The position numbers were made by a program, and so were the translations under genes. A stretch of DNA of 64,000 nt. Source: Thioalkalivibrio sp. ALJ12 (GTDB taxonomy: Bacteria > Pseudomonadota > Gammaproteobacteria > Ectothiorhodospirales > Ectothiorhodospiraceae). The stretch spans positions 219,854 through 283,853 of the forward strand of contig NZ_KB899539.1 in NCBI RefSeq assembly GCF_000378305.1, written 5' to 3'. This document shows, one piece after another, positions 34,101 to 42,402 of this stretch. The stretch's first letter is position 1. The number at the start of each line of letters is the position of its first letter. The notes under the pieces were generated by a model. It was not told the origin of the DNA. It saw nothing but the letters and a program-made list of their open reading frames with translations, and did no database searches.

Positions 34101-34889
34101 TCAAGCCCCGCGCAGCCGGGCGTAGATGTCGCCGGAACCTACACGCTCCACATGCTGTTCCAGCCAGGCGCGGATGGCATCCGCGCTCTGCCAGGTGTCG
34201 AACCGGAAGCGGCGCTGTTCACCCACGATCAGGTTGTACTCGTAGTCACCCAGGGCGGTCAGTTGCGCCAGGCACTCCTCGGTGACCTCGTCGGCGCCGG
34301 CGACGAACTCGAAGGACAACGCCGGGACGGGTTGGCTGAGTCCGCGCAGGACCTCGGCCTCCAGACCCTCGACATCGATCTTGCAGAAGGCCGGCAGGCC
34401 GTGATCGGCGATGAGCTGGTCCAGGGTGACCATGGGAACCGCGATCTGGTCGTCCCAGGTCACCTTGCGGAAGCTGCGATTGCGTTTCGCGATCTCGCTT
34501 GTGAAACGTCGCGAGACCGAGGAGACGGTCGGGGTGCTGCGACTGACCTCGAGCTGCGCGGTACCATTCTCGGGGCCTACGGCCTCGCGGCGGACCCGCA
34601 CGCCCGGGAGCCTGGCGGTGGCTCTGCGCAGCAGCCGCAGGATATGGGGCTGCGGCTCGAGCGCGATCACGTGCGCCCCGAGTGCGGCGAAGGCGCGGGT
34701 GCGATCTCCGATATGGGCGCCGATGTCGAACACGAGGTCACCGGGCCGCACGAACCCGGCGTAGAGGCGGCGCAGGCCGGCCTGGCGCCCGGGTCGCCAG
34801 TAGATCGCCATCGAGCGCAGGGTGCCCAGCCATGCCTGCAGGTGCTGGGGGAGCCGGTTGCGCGCGGCGGTGTCCTCGGGCGTGTCCAT
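34101..34889 (-). CDS. FkbM family SAM methyltransferase
   Basis: O-methyltransferase of 262 residues. SAM motif I VFDIGAHIGDRTRAFAALG and HVIALEPQPHILRLLRR follow the FkbM plan. CKIDVEGLEAEVLRGL is the family's post-motif region. FkbM-type enzymes methylate sugars, polyketides and peptides, so substrate is open. First gene of a two-gene minus-strand run with the creatininase homologue. Confidence 0.85.
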   Translation of the reverse strand: MDTPEDTAARNRLPQHLQAWLGTLRSMAIYWRPGRQAGLRRLYAGFVRPGDLVFDIGAHIGDRTRAFAALGAHVIALEPQPHILRLLRRATARLPGVRVRREAVGPENGTAQLEVSRSTPTVSSVSRRFTSEIAKRNRSFRKVTWDDQIAVPMVTLDQLIADHGLPAFCKIDVEGLEAEVLRGLSQPVPALSFEFVAGADEVTEECLAQLTALGDYEYNLIVGEQRRFRFDTWQSADAIRAWLEQHVERVGSGDIYARLRGA

Positions 34890-34982
34890 GTCGGCAGGCT
34901 ACCGGACGCGGAACGTGCCGGCCATCGGGGGGTCCGAGAGTAGGTCTACCACCGGGGATGGTGCCTCAAACAGGAGAATTGC

Positions 34983-36143
34983 ATGCAAGGCAGAGTAATC
35001 CGACGGCATGGCATGGGCGTGATGCTGGCCGCGATGCTGGCCGCGCCGCTGGTGCCCGGTGTGGCCAGCGCGGCGTGTCCGGCCCCGGGGCAATGGGCCA
35101 CGCCGGCCGGCGAGGAGCTGGATCGCGCGGAGCTGTTCGCCGAGTTGGCGCAGGCGGATGCGGTGCTCCTGGGCGAGCGCCACGATCGCATGGATCACCA
35201 TCGCTGGCAGTTGGGAACACTGGCTGCCCTGCACGGGCAGCGCCCGGACATGGTCATCGGCCTCGAGATGCTGCCGCGCTCCGTGCAACCGGTGCTGGAT
35301 CAGTGGGTGGCCGGCGAACTGGACGCGGATGCATTTCTGCGCGACAGCGACTGGTATACCCACTGGGGCTTCGACCCGGAGCTGTACTGGCCGATTCTCC
35401 ATTTTGCCCGTGTACATGATGTCCCGCTGGTGGCGCTGAACGCCGAACGTGCACTGGTTCAGCGGCTCGGACAGGAAGGCTGGGACGCGGTCCCGGAGGA
35501 TGAGCGCTACGGCGTCAGCCAGCCGGCCGATCCGCCCGAGGCCTACCGCGAGTATCTGGTGGAGGTGATGGAACGCCATCCGGCGGGCATGGAGCGCGAC
35601 TCCGACCGGTTCATCGGGTCGCAGCTGGCGTGGGACCGCATGATGGCCGCCGGCATCGCCGAGGTCCTGGAGGCTTCGGACGAGCCGCCACTGGTGGTCG
35701 GGATCATCGGTTCCGGCCACCTGCAATATGGCCATGGCGTGCCGCATCAGCTGGCCGATCTGGGCTATGAACAGGCCCCGGTCCTGCTGCCCCGCGAGTA
35801 CCGGGAGGACTGTTCCGCGGCCGATCCGGGCCTGGCCCGGGCGGTATTCGGCATCACGGATGGAGATCGCTTTGACCGCGCTTCACCGATGCTCGGCGTG
35901 CAGCTGCGCGGCGACGAGGACGGCGGAGTGACCATCCAGGGTGTGCAGTCGGGCTCCGTGGGTGAGGCCGCGGGCCTGGAGGGGGGCGACCGAGTCCTTC
36001 GTGCCGGCGACCAGCCAGTGGAGCGCCCGTCGGATCTGCAACGGATCGTCCAGCGCGTGACACCGGGCACCTGGCTGCCGCTGGAGATCGAGCGCAACGG
36101 CGAGGCCGAAGAGCGCGTAGCCCGATTCCCGTACGCCGATTAA
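34983..36143 (+). CDS. ChaN-family (Tiki-like) protein with C-terminal PDZ domain
   Basis: Exported protein of 386 residues; hydrophobic signal to about residue 30 ending at ASAA, with a possible lipobox-like AAC. ChaN domain (about 40-290): VLLGERHDRMDHH and IGLEMLPRSVQPVLDQW, then VVGIIGSGHLQYGHGVP near 240-255. ChaN/Tiki relatives bind haem or act as metalloproteases of the EreA/ChaN fold. The C-terminal PDZ (about 305-380) has MLGVQLRG and GSVGEAAGLEGGDRVLRAGD. AGGAGA lies 6 nt before the ATG. First of three genes with an M1 peptidase and a HIT protein. Confidence 0.82.
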   Translation: MQGRVIRRHGMGVMLAAMLAAPLVPGVASAACPAPGQWATPAGEELDRAELFAELAQADAVLLGERHDRMDHHRWQLGTLAALHGQRPDMVIGLEMLPRSVQPVLDQWVAGELDADAFLRDSDWYTHWGFDPELYWPILHFARVHDVPLVALNAERALVQRLGQEGWDAVPEDERYGVSQPADPPEAYREYLVEVMERHPAGMERDSDRFIGSQLAWDRMMAAGIAEVLEASDEPPLVVGIIGSGHLQYGHGVPHQLADLGYEQAPVLLPREYREDCSAADPGLARAVFGITDGDRFDRASPMLGVQLRGDEDGGVTIQGVQSGSVGEAAGLEGGDRVLRAGDQPVERPSDLQRIVQRVTPGTWLPLEIERNGEAEERVARFPYAD

Positions 36144-36156
36144 ACGAGGGGGCAAT

Positions 36157-38133
36157 ATGCGCGCGGCATGGTGGATCTCGATGGGCCTTATGGCGTTGCT
36201 GGGCTTCCCGGTCGCTTCGGCGGCCGGTAACGATTACGCCGAACCCGATTCCGACTTCCCGCTCGGCCTGAGCGTGCACCTGCACCCGGGCGAATCGACC
36301 TTCGACGGGCGTCTGGCGCTGGATCTGGAGCTCCTGGACCGGGACCCGCCGAGCCGATTGCGCCTTGATCCCGCCATGGGGATTGATGCCGTGACCCTGG
36401 ATGGTGAGCCCATCGAACACGAGCTGACCGAGTCGGGCTGGCTGGAACTGGGGAGTGTGCTGTCCGATCGCGATGCCGGGCTCCTGGTGATCGCGTATGG
36501 CGCTCGGTTGTCGCGGCCTGATCAGGCGCGTCCCGGCTCGGGATTCCTGGGCGAGGAAGCCGGGTTTCTGCCAGCGGGGGCGGGCTGGTATCCCGCGCTG
36601 GAGGACGAGCCCGTGCCCATGCGAATTCAACTGACGGTGGACGGTGGCCAGAAGGCTGTGGTCTCCGGCTCGCTGATCGATGACACGCGCGAGGGCGAGC
36701 GCTATCAGGCCCGTTACGAACACCCCGCTGCGCGCCACCTGGCGCTCGCCTCCGGCATTTGGGAGTTGGGCGTGATCGAGGGCGACGGGTGGCAGGTGCG
36801 TACCCTGTTCCCGCAGTCGCTGCATGAGGCCTTTGGCGAGACCTACCGCGAGAAGACCGTCGAGTACATCGAGCGTTTCGAATCGGAGATCGGGCCGTAT
36901 CCGTACAGCAGCCTGACCGTGGCGGCCTCGCCGCAGCCGGTGGGGCTGGCGTTCTCCGGTTTTACGCTCTTGGGCGAACAAGTCATCCCGCTCCCGTTCA
37001 TTCCGCATACCTCGCTGGGGCACGAGGTCCTGCACATGTGGTGGGGCACGGGGGTCTATGTCGATCGCTCGGGCGGCAACTGGTCGGAGGGGCTGACCAC
37101 CTACATGGCGGACTACCAGTTCAAGCGCGAGGCGGGTGAGGGGCGCGAGGAGCGAGCCCAGTGGCTGCGCGACTACGCGGCACTCCCGGCGGACGAGGAT
37201 CGCGCCCATGGGGAGTACCAGGGCGGCAACCAGGGCGCGTTGCGCATCGCCGGCTATCACCGGGGCGCGATGATCTGGCGGATGCTGGAGGACTGGATCG
37301 GGCGCGAGGCGTTTTTGGAGGGTGCTCGCACGCTCTACAACGACTGGAAGGGGCGTGAGGCGGACTGGGATGCGCTGATCGCGGCCTTCGATTCCGCCAC
37401 CGACGAGGATCTGGAACCGTTCTTCCGCCAGTGGGTTGATCGGCGCGGTGCGCCGGCACTCGAACTGGCCGCTCTTGCCGTCGAACAGGAGACGAATGGG
37501 TGGACGCTGTCGGGTACGTTGCGTCAGTCCCGTGATGACGACCCCTGGGATCTGCGTGTACCCCTCGTGGTCGAGACCGAACAGGGGGCGGAGACGTTCT
37601 GGATTGCGCTGGCCGACCGTGAAAAGGCGTTCGAGGTGGATCTGGATGCCAAGCCGCTGCGCGTCGCCGCCGATCCCGACTGGCGGCTATTTCGCCATCT
37701 GGCCGAAGGCGAATCCCCGGCGATCCTGCGCCGCGCCGCACTAGACCCGGACACACAGGTGATCGCATTGGGCTCGGCGCGGCCGGTCGAGGTGGCGCCC
37801 TGGCTGGGGCGCGCACCCGAGCAGAGCCAAAACATGGAAGGGACCCGCATCGTGCTCGGCGAGCCGGACTCGGTTCGCGACTGGCTGCGCGCCCGCGACT
37901 GGCCGGAATCGCCGGCGGCGATCGACAGCGACCTGCCCGAGTCCCCGGACGCCGCAGCCTGGGCCGTGCCCGGCGAGGATGTGATCGTGATTGCGGGCTC
38001 GGATGCGCAGCAACGCCGTGCGCTGGCGGGCGAGCTGCGCCACCGGGCGCATTACAGCTATGTCCTGCTGGAAGGCGAAGAGCGCCGCACGGGGCACTGG
38101 GCCACGCCGGGGATCTGGAAGGAACTGCAATGA
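36157..38133 (+). CDS. Secreted M1-family-like metallopeptidase
   Basis: Exported peptidase of 658 residues; signal peptide to about residue 23 (GFPVASA). The zinc site is HEVLHMWWG followed 17 residues on by Glu in GNWSEGLTTYMADY; M1 enzymes usually have 18, but this shorter spacing with GNW-EGL is a known envelope subgroup. The N-terminal domain is a beta-barrel-like shell; the last 200 residues lack a peptidase motif. Thirteen bp downstream of ChaN-PDZ and overlapping the HIT gene by ATGA, so the three probably act together at the envelope. Substrate unknown. Confidence 0.84.
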   Translation: MRAAWWISMGLMALLGFPVASAAGNDYAEPDSDFPLGLSVHLHPGESTFDGRLALDLELLDRDPPSRLRLDPAMGIDAVTLDGEPIEHELTESGWLELGSVLSDRDAGLLVIAYGARLSRPDQARPGSGFLGEEAGFLPAGAGWYPALEDEPVPMRIQLTVDGGQKAVVSGSLIDDTREGERYQARYEHPAARHLALASGIWELGVIEGDGWQVRTLFPQSLHEAFGETYREKTVEYIERFESEIGPYPYSSLTVAASPQPVGLAFSGFTLLGEQVIPLPFIPHTSLGHEVLHMWWGTGVYVDRSGGNWSEGLTTYMADYQFKREAGEGREERAQWLRDYAALPADEDRAHGEYQGGNQGALRIAGYHRGAMIWRMLEDWIGREAFLEGARTLYNDWKGREADWDALIAAFDSATDEDLEPFFRQWVDRRGAPALELAALAVEQETNGWTLSGTLRQSRDDDPWDLRVPLVVETEQGAETFWIALADREKAFEVDLDAKPLRVAADPDWRLFRHLAEGESPAILRRAALDPDTQVIALGSARPVEVAPWLGRAPEQSQNMEGTRIVLGEPDSVRDWLRARDWPESPAAIDSDLPESPDAAAWAVPGEDVIVIAGSDAQQRRALAGELRHRAHYSYVLLEGEERRTGHWATPGIWKELQ

Positions 38134-38549
38134 CGGAGGCGTTCGAGCTGGATAGGCGCCTGCACGCGGATACCTGGTTCGTCGCGGACTGGCCCCTGTC
38201 GACGCTGCTGATGATGGATCATGCGGCAATCCCGTGGTTCATCCTGGTCCCGCGCCGCGCAGGTTTACGCGAGTTGCATGACCTTGGGTCCGACGATGCG
38301 GCAATGCTGGCACGGGAGTCTTTGGTCCTGGCGCGGGCGATGCAGGCGGCCTTCGAGCCGCAGACGCTGAATGTGGCCAAGCTGGGCAATATCGTCGGGC
38401 AGCTGCACCTGCACCATATCGCCCGTCAGCCGGGCGATCCGGCCTGGCCGGGCCCGGTCTGGGGCGTCCCCGCCGAGCGGGGCCTGGAAAAGAACGAGGC
38501 CGAGGACCGCATGCAGCGGGTCCTCGGCCTCGTGGAACGACTGGGCTAG
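38130..38549 (+). CDS. HIT domain protein with incomplete His triad
   Basis: Histidine-triad-superfamily protein of 139 residues. The region KLGNIVGQLHLHHIARQPGD aligns with the HIT motif, but the first His position is Gln (QLHLHHIAR), as in a subgroup of proteobacterial HIT proteins whose activity is uncertain. PAWPGPVWG near residue 112 also belongs to that subgroup. Translationally coupled to the peptidase gene. Nucleotide hydrolase or transferase activity is possible but not safe to state. Confidence 0.82.
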   Translation: MTEAFELDRRLHADTWFVADWPLSTLLMMDHAAIPWFILVPRRAGLRELHDLGSDDAAMLARESLVLARAMQAAFEPQTLNVAKLGNIVGQLHLHHIARQPGDPAWPGPVWGVPAERGLEKNEAEDRMQRVLGLVERLG

Positions 38550-38555
38550 GCCGGC

Positions 38556-39206
38556 TTAGAAGCGGTAGCCGACGTTCATCCCGAAGGTCCACGGGTCGAT
38601 CTCGACCGTCCCGATACGCTGGCCGTCGAGACGCGCGGTGCTCTCGATGTCGATCCAGCGCACCTCGGTGTTCAGGAACCAGTTGTCATCCAGCGCGATG
38701 TCGATCCCGGCTTGCAGAGCGACACCCCAGGAGTCGTCGAGCCGCAGGCGGCTGTCGGACAGTGCACCGCGGGTGGTCGTGTCAAAGAAGTGGGTGTAGT
38801 TCACGCCCGCCCCCAGGTACGGGCGGAACGCCGAGCCGGTGTTGAAGTGGTACTGCAGGCTCAGGGTCGGCGGCAGGTGTCGGGTGTAGCCGACGTTGCC
38901 CAGACCTTCCAACGCGATGTCGTGCTTGAACGGGATCCCGACCAGCAGCTCCAGACCCAGGTTGTCAGTGAGCATGTAGGTCGCAGTGCCGGTCGGGCGC
39001 GTGCTGGAACCGACGTCCACGCTCAGGTCATCTCCCGTCAGTTCGCCGTTGTCGGACTTCGGCGAGATGTAGGTCAGGCCGCCGCGCAGCAGCCAGTCGC
39101 CGGCGGAGACATCCGCGCTGGCGGCGGCCGCTTGGGCCGGGATGAGGGCCGCCGGGGCCAGCAGGCCGGCCAGGGCTAGGGCACGAAAGGTCAGGGTACG
39201 GCGCAT
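38556..39206 (-). CDS. ompW: OmpW family outer-membrane protein
   Basis: Eight-stranded beta-barrel porin-like protein of 216 residues with signal peptide (to about residue 33, PAQAAAA). Family marks are GDWLLRGGLTYISPKSDNG, the middle PPTLSLQYHF with FRPYLGAGVNYTHFF, and a C-terminal aromatic residue after MNVGYR. GGAGGA lies 7 nt before ATG 39206. OmpW channels admit small hydrophobic molecules. An FNR-type site upstream (39270-39283) is placed for activation at low oxygen, as known for E. coli ompW. Confidence 0.92.
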   Translation of the reverse strand: MRRTLTFRALALAGLLAPAALIPAQAAAASADVSAGDWLLRGGLTYISPKSDNGELTGDDLSVDVGSSTRPTGTATYMLTDNLGLELLVGIPFKHDIALEGLGNVGYTRHLPPTLSLQYHFNTGSAFRPYLGAGVNYTHFFDTTTRGALSDSRLRLDDSWGVALQAGIDIALDDNWFLNTEVRWIDIESTARLDGQRIGTVEIDPWTFGMNVGYRF

Positions 39207-39241
39207 GTTCGGTTCCTCCGACAATGTGATGGTTCAGAGGT

Positions 39242-39283
39242 ACTATTGCCCGCCTGGTATTAGCACTTGTTGATGCAGATCAC
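39242..39283 (-). promoter_or_regulatory. FNR/Anr-like site and -10 of ompW
   Basis: TTGATGCAGATCAC (39270-39283) matches TTGAT-N4-ATCAA in 9 of 10 positions. A -10-like AATAGT on the minus strand (39242-39247) predicts a start near 39235, which puts the site centre at about -41.5, the class II position. A TAATAC at 39257-39262 is a competing -10. Confidence 0.5.
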
Positions 39284-39298
39284 GAGCGACAATAGTTT

Positions 39299-40003
39299 TC
39301 AGAACGGCAGCCGCTGGCCCTCGAAGTCGTAGAAGTTCCCGGAGTCCGATGCCTCCAGACGATCCAGCACCTTCAGGAGTTCGCCGGTGGCGTATTCCGG
39401 CGCGAGCACTTCCGGGGCGCGGGCCCGATAGGGCTCCGACAGGCGGGTCGCACAGGTCCCCGGCTGCAGGGCGATCACCGCGGCCTGGCGATGGCTGAAG
39501 CGCAGCTCCAGCGCCGTCGTGCGGACAATCTGGTTGAGCGCGGCCTTGGAAGCGCGGTAGCTCACCCATCCACCCAGCTGATTGTCCTCGATGGAGCCGA
39601 CTCGGGCCGATAGGGTCGCCAGGATGCCCTTGCGCTGACGCGGCAACAAAGGTGCCAGGTGTTTGAACAGCAGGGCCGGGCCGATGGCATTGATGGCAAA
39701 CGAGCGCGCCATGATCGCCGGATCGAGATCGCGCAGACGCTTCTCCGGGCCGTGGCCGTCGATGGTCAGGATGCCGGTGGCGTCCAGGATTAGATCCCAT
39801 TCGGGCGCTTGTTTGCGTAGCCAGCCAGCGGCGCGTTCGATGCTGGTTTCGTCGAGGAGATCGACGGGCGGTTCGCTGTGGCGGCCAAGTGCCACTACGC
39901 ACCCGCAGTTCGGGTCGTTTTCAAGATGCTCAGCAAACGCGGCGCCGAGCCCGCCCGTGGCACCGACGACCACGGCGCGATAGGGTATCTGCAGGGATTC
40001 CAT
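39299..40003 (-). CDS. Short-chain dehydrogenase/reductase
   Basis: SDR of 234 residues, C-factor/YciK-like. The nucleotide-binding motif AVVVGATGGLGAAFAEHL starts at about residue 9, DLILDATGIL covers the central beta strand, and the active site is LSARVGS (Ser) with YRASKAALNQ (Tyr-x-x-x-Lys). Start taken at 40003 (MESLQIPYRAVVVGATGG); an ATG 42 bp upstream is possible. Divergent from the DUF1538 operon. Substrate unknown. Confidence 0.85.
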   Translation of the reverse strand: MESLQIPYRAVVVGATGGLGAAFAEHLENDPNCGCVVALGRHSEPPVDLLDETSIERAAGWLRKQAPEWDLILDATGILTIDGHGPEKRLRDLDPAIMARSFAINAIGPALLFKHLAPLLPRQRKGILATLSARVGSIEDNQLGGWVSYRASKAALNQIVRTTALELRFSHRQAAVIALQPGTCATRLSEPYRARAPEVLAPEYATGELLKVLDRLEASDSGNFYDFEGQRLPF

Positions 40004-40063
40004 ACTGCCTGCGACCACGGCGCGGGGAATTGATTCCGGGGCCATGCCTCGGCAAGGGAGCGC

Positions 40064-41584
40064 ATGAACTTTCTCCACACGCTGGGCCATGCGGCGCGCA
40101 ATCTTGCGCCCATCGTGATCGTGGTTGCGGTGTTCCAGGCGCTGGTGCTGCGTACGGTGCCGGATGGCCTGCTGTCCATGGTGATCGGGCTGGCCATCGT
40201 GGTCTTTGGCGTGGCGCTGTTCCTGCAGGGCCTGGAGATGGGGATCTTCCCCATCGGCAAGAACCTGTCCAACGCGCTGGCCCGGCGCGGTTCGCTGCTC
40301 CTGCTGATGGCGTTCGGCTTTACCCTCGGCTTCGCTACCGTGATCGCGGAACCGGCCCTGATCGCTGTGGCGGAGCAGGCGGAGCTGATCAGCGAGGGAC
40401 GGATCGAGGGCTTGGTCCTGCGCCTGATTGTCGCGTTGTCCGTGGGTGCCGTGGTGGCGCTGGGCATCCTGCGCACGGTCATGGGCCATCCGCTGCACTG
40501 GTACATTCTGAGCGGCTACGTGCTGGTGGTGCTGGTGACCTTCTTTGCCCCCGAGGAGATCGTCGGTCTGGCCTATGACTCGGGCGGGGTCACCACAAAC
40601 ATCGTGACGGTGCCGCTGGTGGCGGCGCTGGGCCTCGGCCTGGCGGCCTCGATCAGCGGGCGCAATCCACTGCGCGACGGCTTTGGCCTGGTGGCGCTTG
40701 CCGTGATGGTGCCAATGATCACGGTGCAGCTCTACGGAATCATTGTGTTCGCCGGCGCGGAGGTCGACGCCCCGGGCAATGGCGAGACCGCGGCCATGGA
40801 TGCGGACACGGACCTTCCGGGTGCGGGCGAGGAACACTGGCTCTCCGCGATGGGGATGGACCTGCTACTGATGCTGCGCGATGTCGCACCGATCATCGCG
40901 GTGATTGTGGTATTCCAGTACTTCGTGCTGCGCAAGCGCATCCCGTATCTGCCGCGGGTGATCTTCGGCTTCGTGCTGGTCGTGCTGGGCCTGTACGCCT
41001 TCGTGGTCGGGCTCAAGCTGGGCCTGTTCCCGATCGGCGAGAGCATGGCCGAGCAGTTGATCACCAACGAACTGTTCCTGTGGGTCTACCTGTTCGCGTT
41101 TTCCATCGGATTTGCGACCACGATGGCGGAGCCCGCGCTCATCGCGATTGGCCAGAAGGCCGAGGAGGCGGCGCGCGGTTCATTACGCGGCAATGTAATC
41201 CGCATCCTGGTGGCGCTGGGGGTCGCAATCGGTATCACCATTGGCGTGCACCGCATCCTGGTGGGCGACTCCATCCATCAATACATCATGGCTGGCTACC
41301 TGCTGGTGATCGTGCTGACGATCCTCGCCCCCAAGCAGATCGTGGCGCTCGCCTTCGACTTGGGCGGGGTGACGACCTCCGAGGTGACCGTACCCCTGGT
41401 CACAGCCCTCGGGATCGGTCTGGCCACGCATCTGGAAGACCGTAATGTCCTGATCGACGGCTTCGGCCTGATCGCCTTCGCGTCGATCTTCCCCATCGTC
41501 ACCGTGATGGTCTACGCCATCCTGGTGGATATCTACGAGCGCTGGACCGGCAGGGGCCGCGCACAACAGGAGGATTCGCCATGA
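40064..41584 (+). CDS. Duplicated DUF1538 putative membrane transporter
   Basis: Integral membrane protein of 506 residues made of two homologous halves. Each half has the same ordered marks: GIFPIGKNL / GLFPIGESM, then GFATVIAEPALIA / GFATTMAEPALIA, a helix with GYVLVVLVTFFAPE / GYLLVIVLTILAPK, and DSGGVTTNIVTVPLVAALG / DLGGVTTSEVTVPLVTALG. About 12 helices total. DUF1538 has no established function that I know of; two inverted or repeated halves with conserved AEPAL and GGVTT loops look like a transporter core. The next genes encode a PII-like protein (ATGA overlap) and a CBS pair, both typical nucleotide-sensing regulators of transporters. Confidence 0.8.
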   Translation: MNFLHTLGHAARNLAPIVIVVAVFQALVLRTVPDGLLSMVIGLAIVVFGVALFLQGLEMGIFPIGKNLSNALARRGSLLLLMAFGFTLGFATVIAEPALIAVAEQAELISEGRIEGLVLRLIVALSVGAVVALGILRTVMGHPLHWYILSGYVLVVLVTFFAPEEIVGLAYDSGGVTTNIVTVPLVAALGLGLAASISGRNPLRDGFGLVALAVMVPMITVQLYGIIVFAGAEVDAPGNGETAAMDADTDLPGAGEEHWLSAMGMDLLLMLRDVAPIIAVIVVFQYFVLRKRIPYLPRVIFGFVLVVLGLYAFVVGLKLGLFPIGESMAEQLITNELFLWVYLFAFSIGFATTMAEPALIAIGQKAEEAARGSLRGNVIRILVALGVAIGITIGVHRILVGDSIHQYIMAGYLLVIVLTILAPKQIVALAFDLGGVTTSEVTVPLVTALGIGLATHLEDRNVLIDGFGLIAFASIFPIVTVMVYAILVDIYERWTGRGRAQQEDSP

Positions 41585-41928
41585 GATTTTCGGCATTGAT
41601 CGCCGTGCTTCCGGATGACCTCGAGCAGCGGGCCATCGAGACGGCCAAGGCCGCGGGCGCCGGCGGCGTCACGATCATGGATGCCCGCGGTATCGGCGCG
41701 GAGGCCCGCAAGACGTTTCTGGGCATGACCTACGAGGGCAGCCAGTCGGTGCTGATGTGGGTGCTGGAAAAGAAGGTCGCGCTGAACGTGCTCAAGGTCA
41801 TCAGTCAGGAGCTGGAACTCGAAGGAGACCCGCGCGGCGTTGCATTCACCGTGGATATTGCCCACCTGGCCGGGATCGGGCGCAAGCAGATCGAGCAGTT
41901 CCAGGAACACGTTAAGGAAGAGATCTGA
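41581..41928 (+). CDS. PII-like signalling protein
   Basis: Protein of 115 residues with the PII ferredoxin-like plan: a first strand RFSALIAVLP, helix to residue 25, GAGGVTIMDARGIG, a shortened T-loop (GAEARKTFLGMTYEG), a third strand SVLMWVLEKK, helix VALNVLKVISQEL and the B-loop-like GDPRGVAFTVDIAHLAGI. It lacks the GlnB uridylylation Tyr context, so it is a PII-like protein, not GlnB/GlnK. The start overlaps the transporter gene. A ligand such as ATP, ADP, AMP, cAMP or bicarbonate cannot be chosen from sequence. Confidence 0.78.
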   Translation: MRFSALIAVLPDDLEQRAIETAKAAGAGGVTIMDARGIGAEARKTFLGMTYEGSQSVLMWVLEKKVALNVLKVISQELELEGDPRGVAFTVDIAHLAGIGRKQIEQFQEHVKEEI

Positions 41929-41941
41929 GGAGGACTCGAGC

Positions 41942-42334
41942 ATGCTGGTAAGCGACATCCTGAAGCCCAATGTGATTACCGTGTCGCCGCTCGCGCCCTT
42001 GCGCGAGGCGATGCAGCTGATGCGGCGGCACAACGTGAAGTCCCTGGTGGTGGACAAGCAGCACGAGCACGACGCCTACGGGATCATCACCTACACAACA
42101 ATCCTGAAGACCATCGTGGCCGAGGAGGGCGATATCGACCTCTCCAACGTCTACGATGTCTGTGCGAAGCCGGTGATCACCGTGCCGGCCGAGATGGACG
42201 TGAAGTACGTGGCGCGGCTGATGGTCAATCAGGGCATCCGGCGCCTGGTCGTGCTGCGGGGCAATACCCTGGAAGGAATCGTTACCACCAGCGATATCGT
42301 GGGCTCGATTCTCGAAATGGCGGATATGGAATGA
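41942..42334 (+). CDS. CBS-domain pair protein
   Basis: Stand-alone Bateman module of 130 residues: CBS1 from residue 1 (VSDILKPNVITVSPLAPLREAMQ) to about 65, CBS2 from about 72 (AKPVITVPAEMDVKYVARLM) to 125. Usually such modules bind adenosyl nucleotides and act in trans. GAGGAG ribosome site 8 nt upstream of the ATG at 41942. Last gene of the DUF1538/PII/CBS operon. Confidence 0.88.
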   Translation: MLVSDILKPNVITVSPLAPLREAMQLMRRHNVKSLVVDKQHEHDAYGIITYTTILKTIVAEEGDIDLSNVYDVCAKPVITVPAEMDVKYVARLMVNQGIRRLVVLRGNTLEGIVTTSDIVGSILEMADME

Positions 42335-42356
42335 ACCTCCCCGCCGCGGGACACTC

Positions 42357-42375
42357 GGACCGGTAGTGCCGGTCC
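42357..42375. terminator. Hairpin between the CBS gene and the GGDEF gene
   Basis: Perfect 7-bp stem GGACCGG-TAGTG-CCGGTCC, no T-run. It may end or trim the DUF1538 operon transcript. Confidence 0.4.
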
Positions 42376-42402
42376 CAGGCTGATCCATTTCTAAGGAGTC
42401 CC

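Noticed and set aside
35854-37260. Long minus-strand frame opposite ChaN and the M1 peptidase
   Set aside because: It spans two well-supported genes, has no motif, and reads like an antisense shadow.
36157-38133. M1 peptidase inactive because the second zinc-site Glu is one residue closer than usual
   Set aside because: The 17-residue spacing with GNW-EGLT is a recurrent pattern in this subgroup, so it is not evidence of inactivity.
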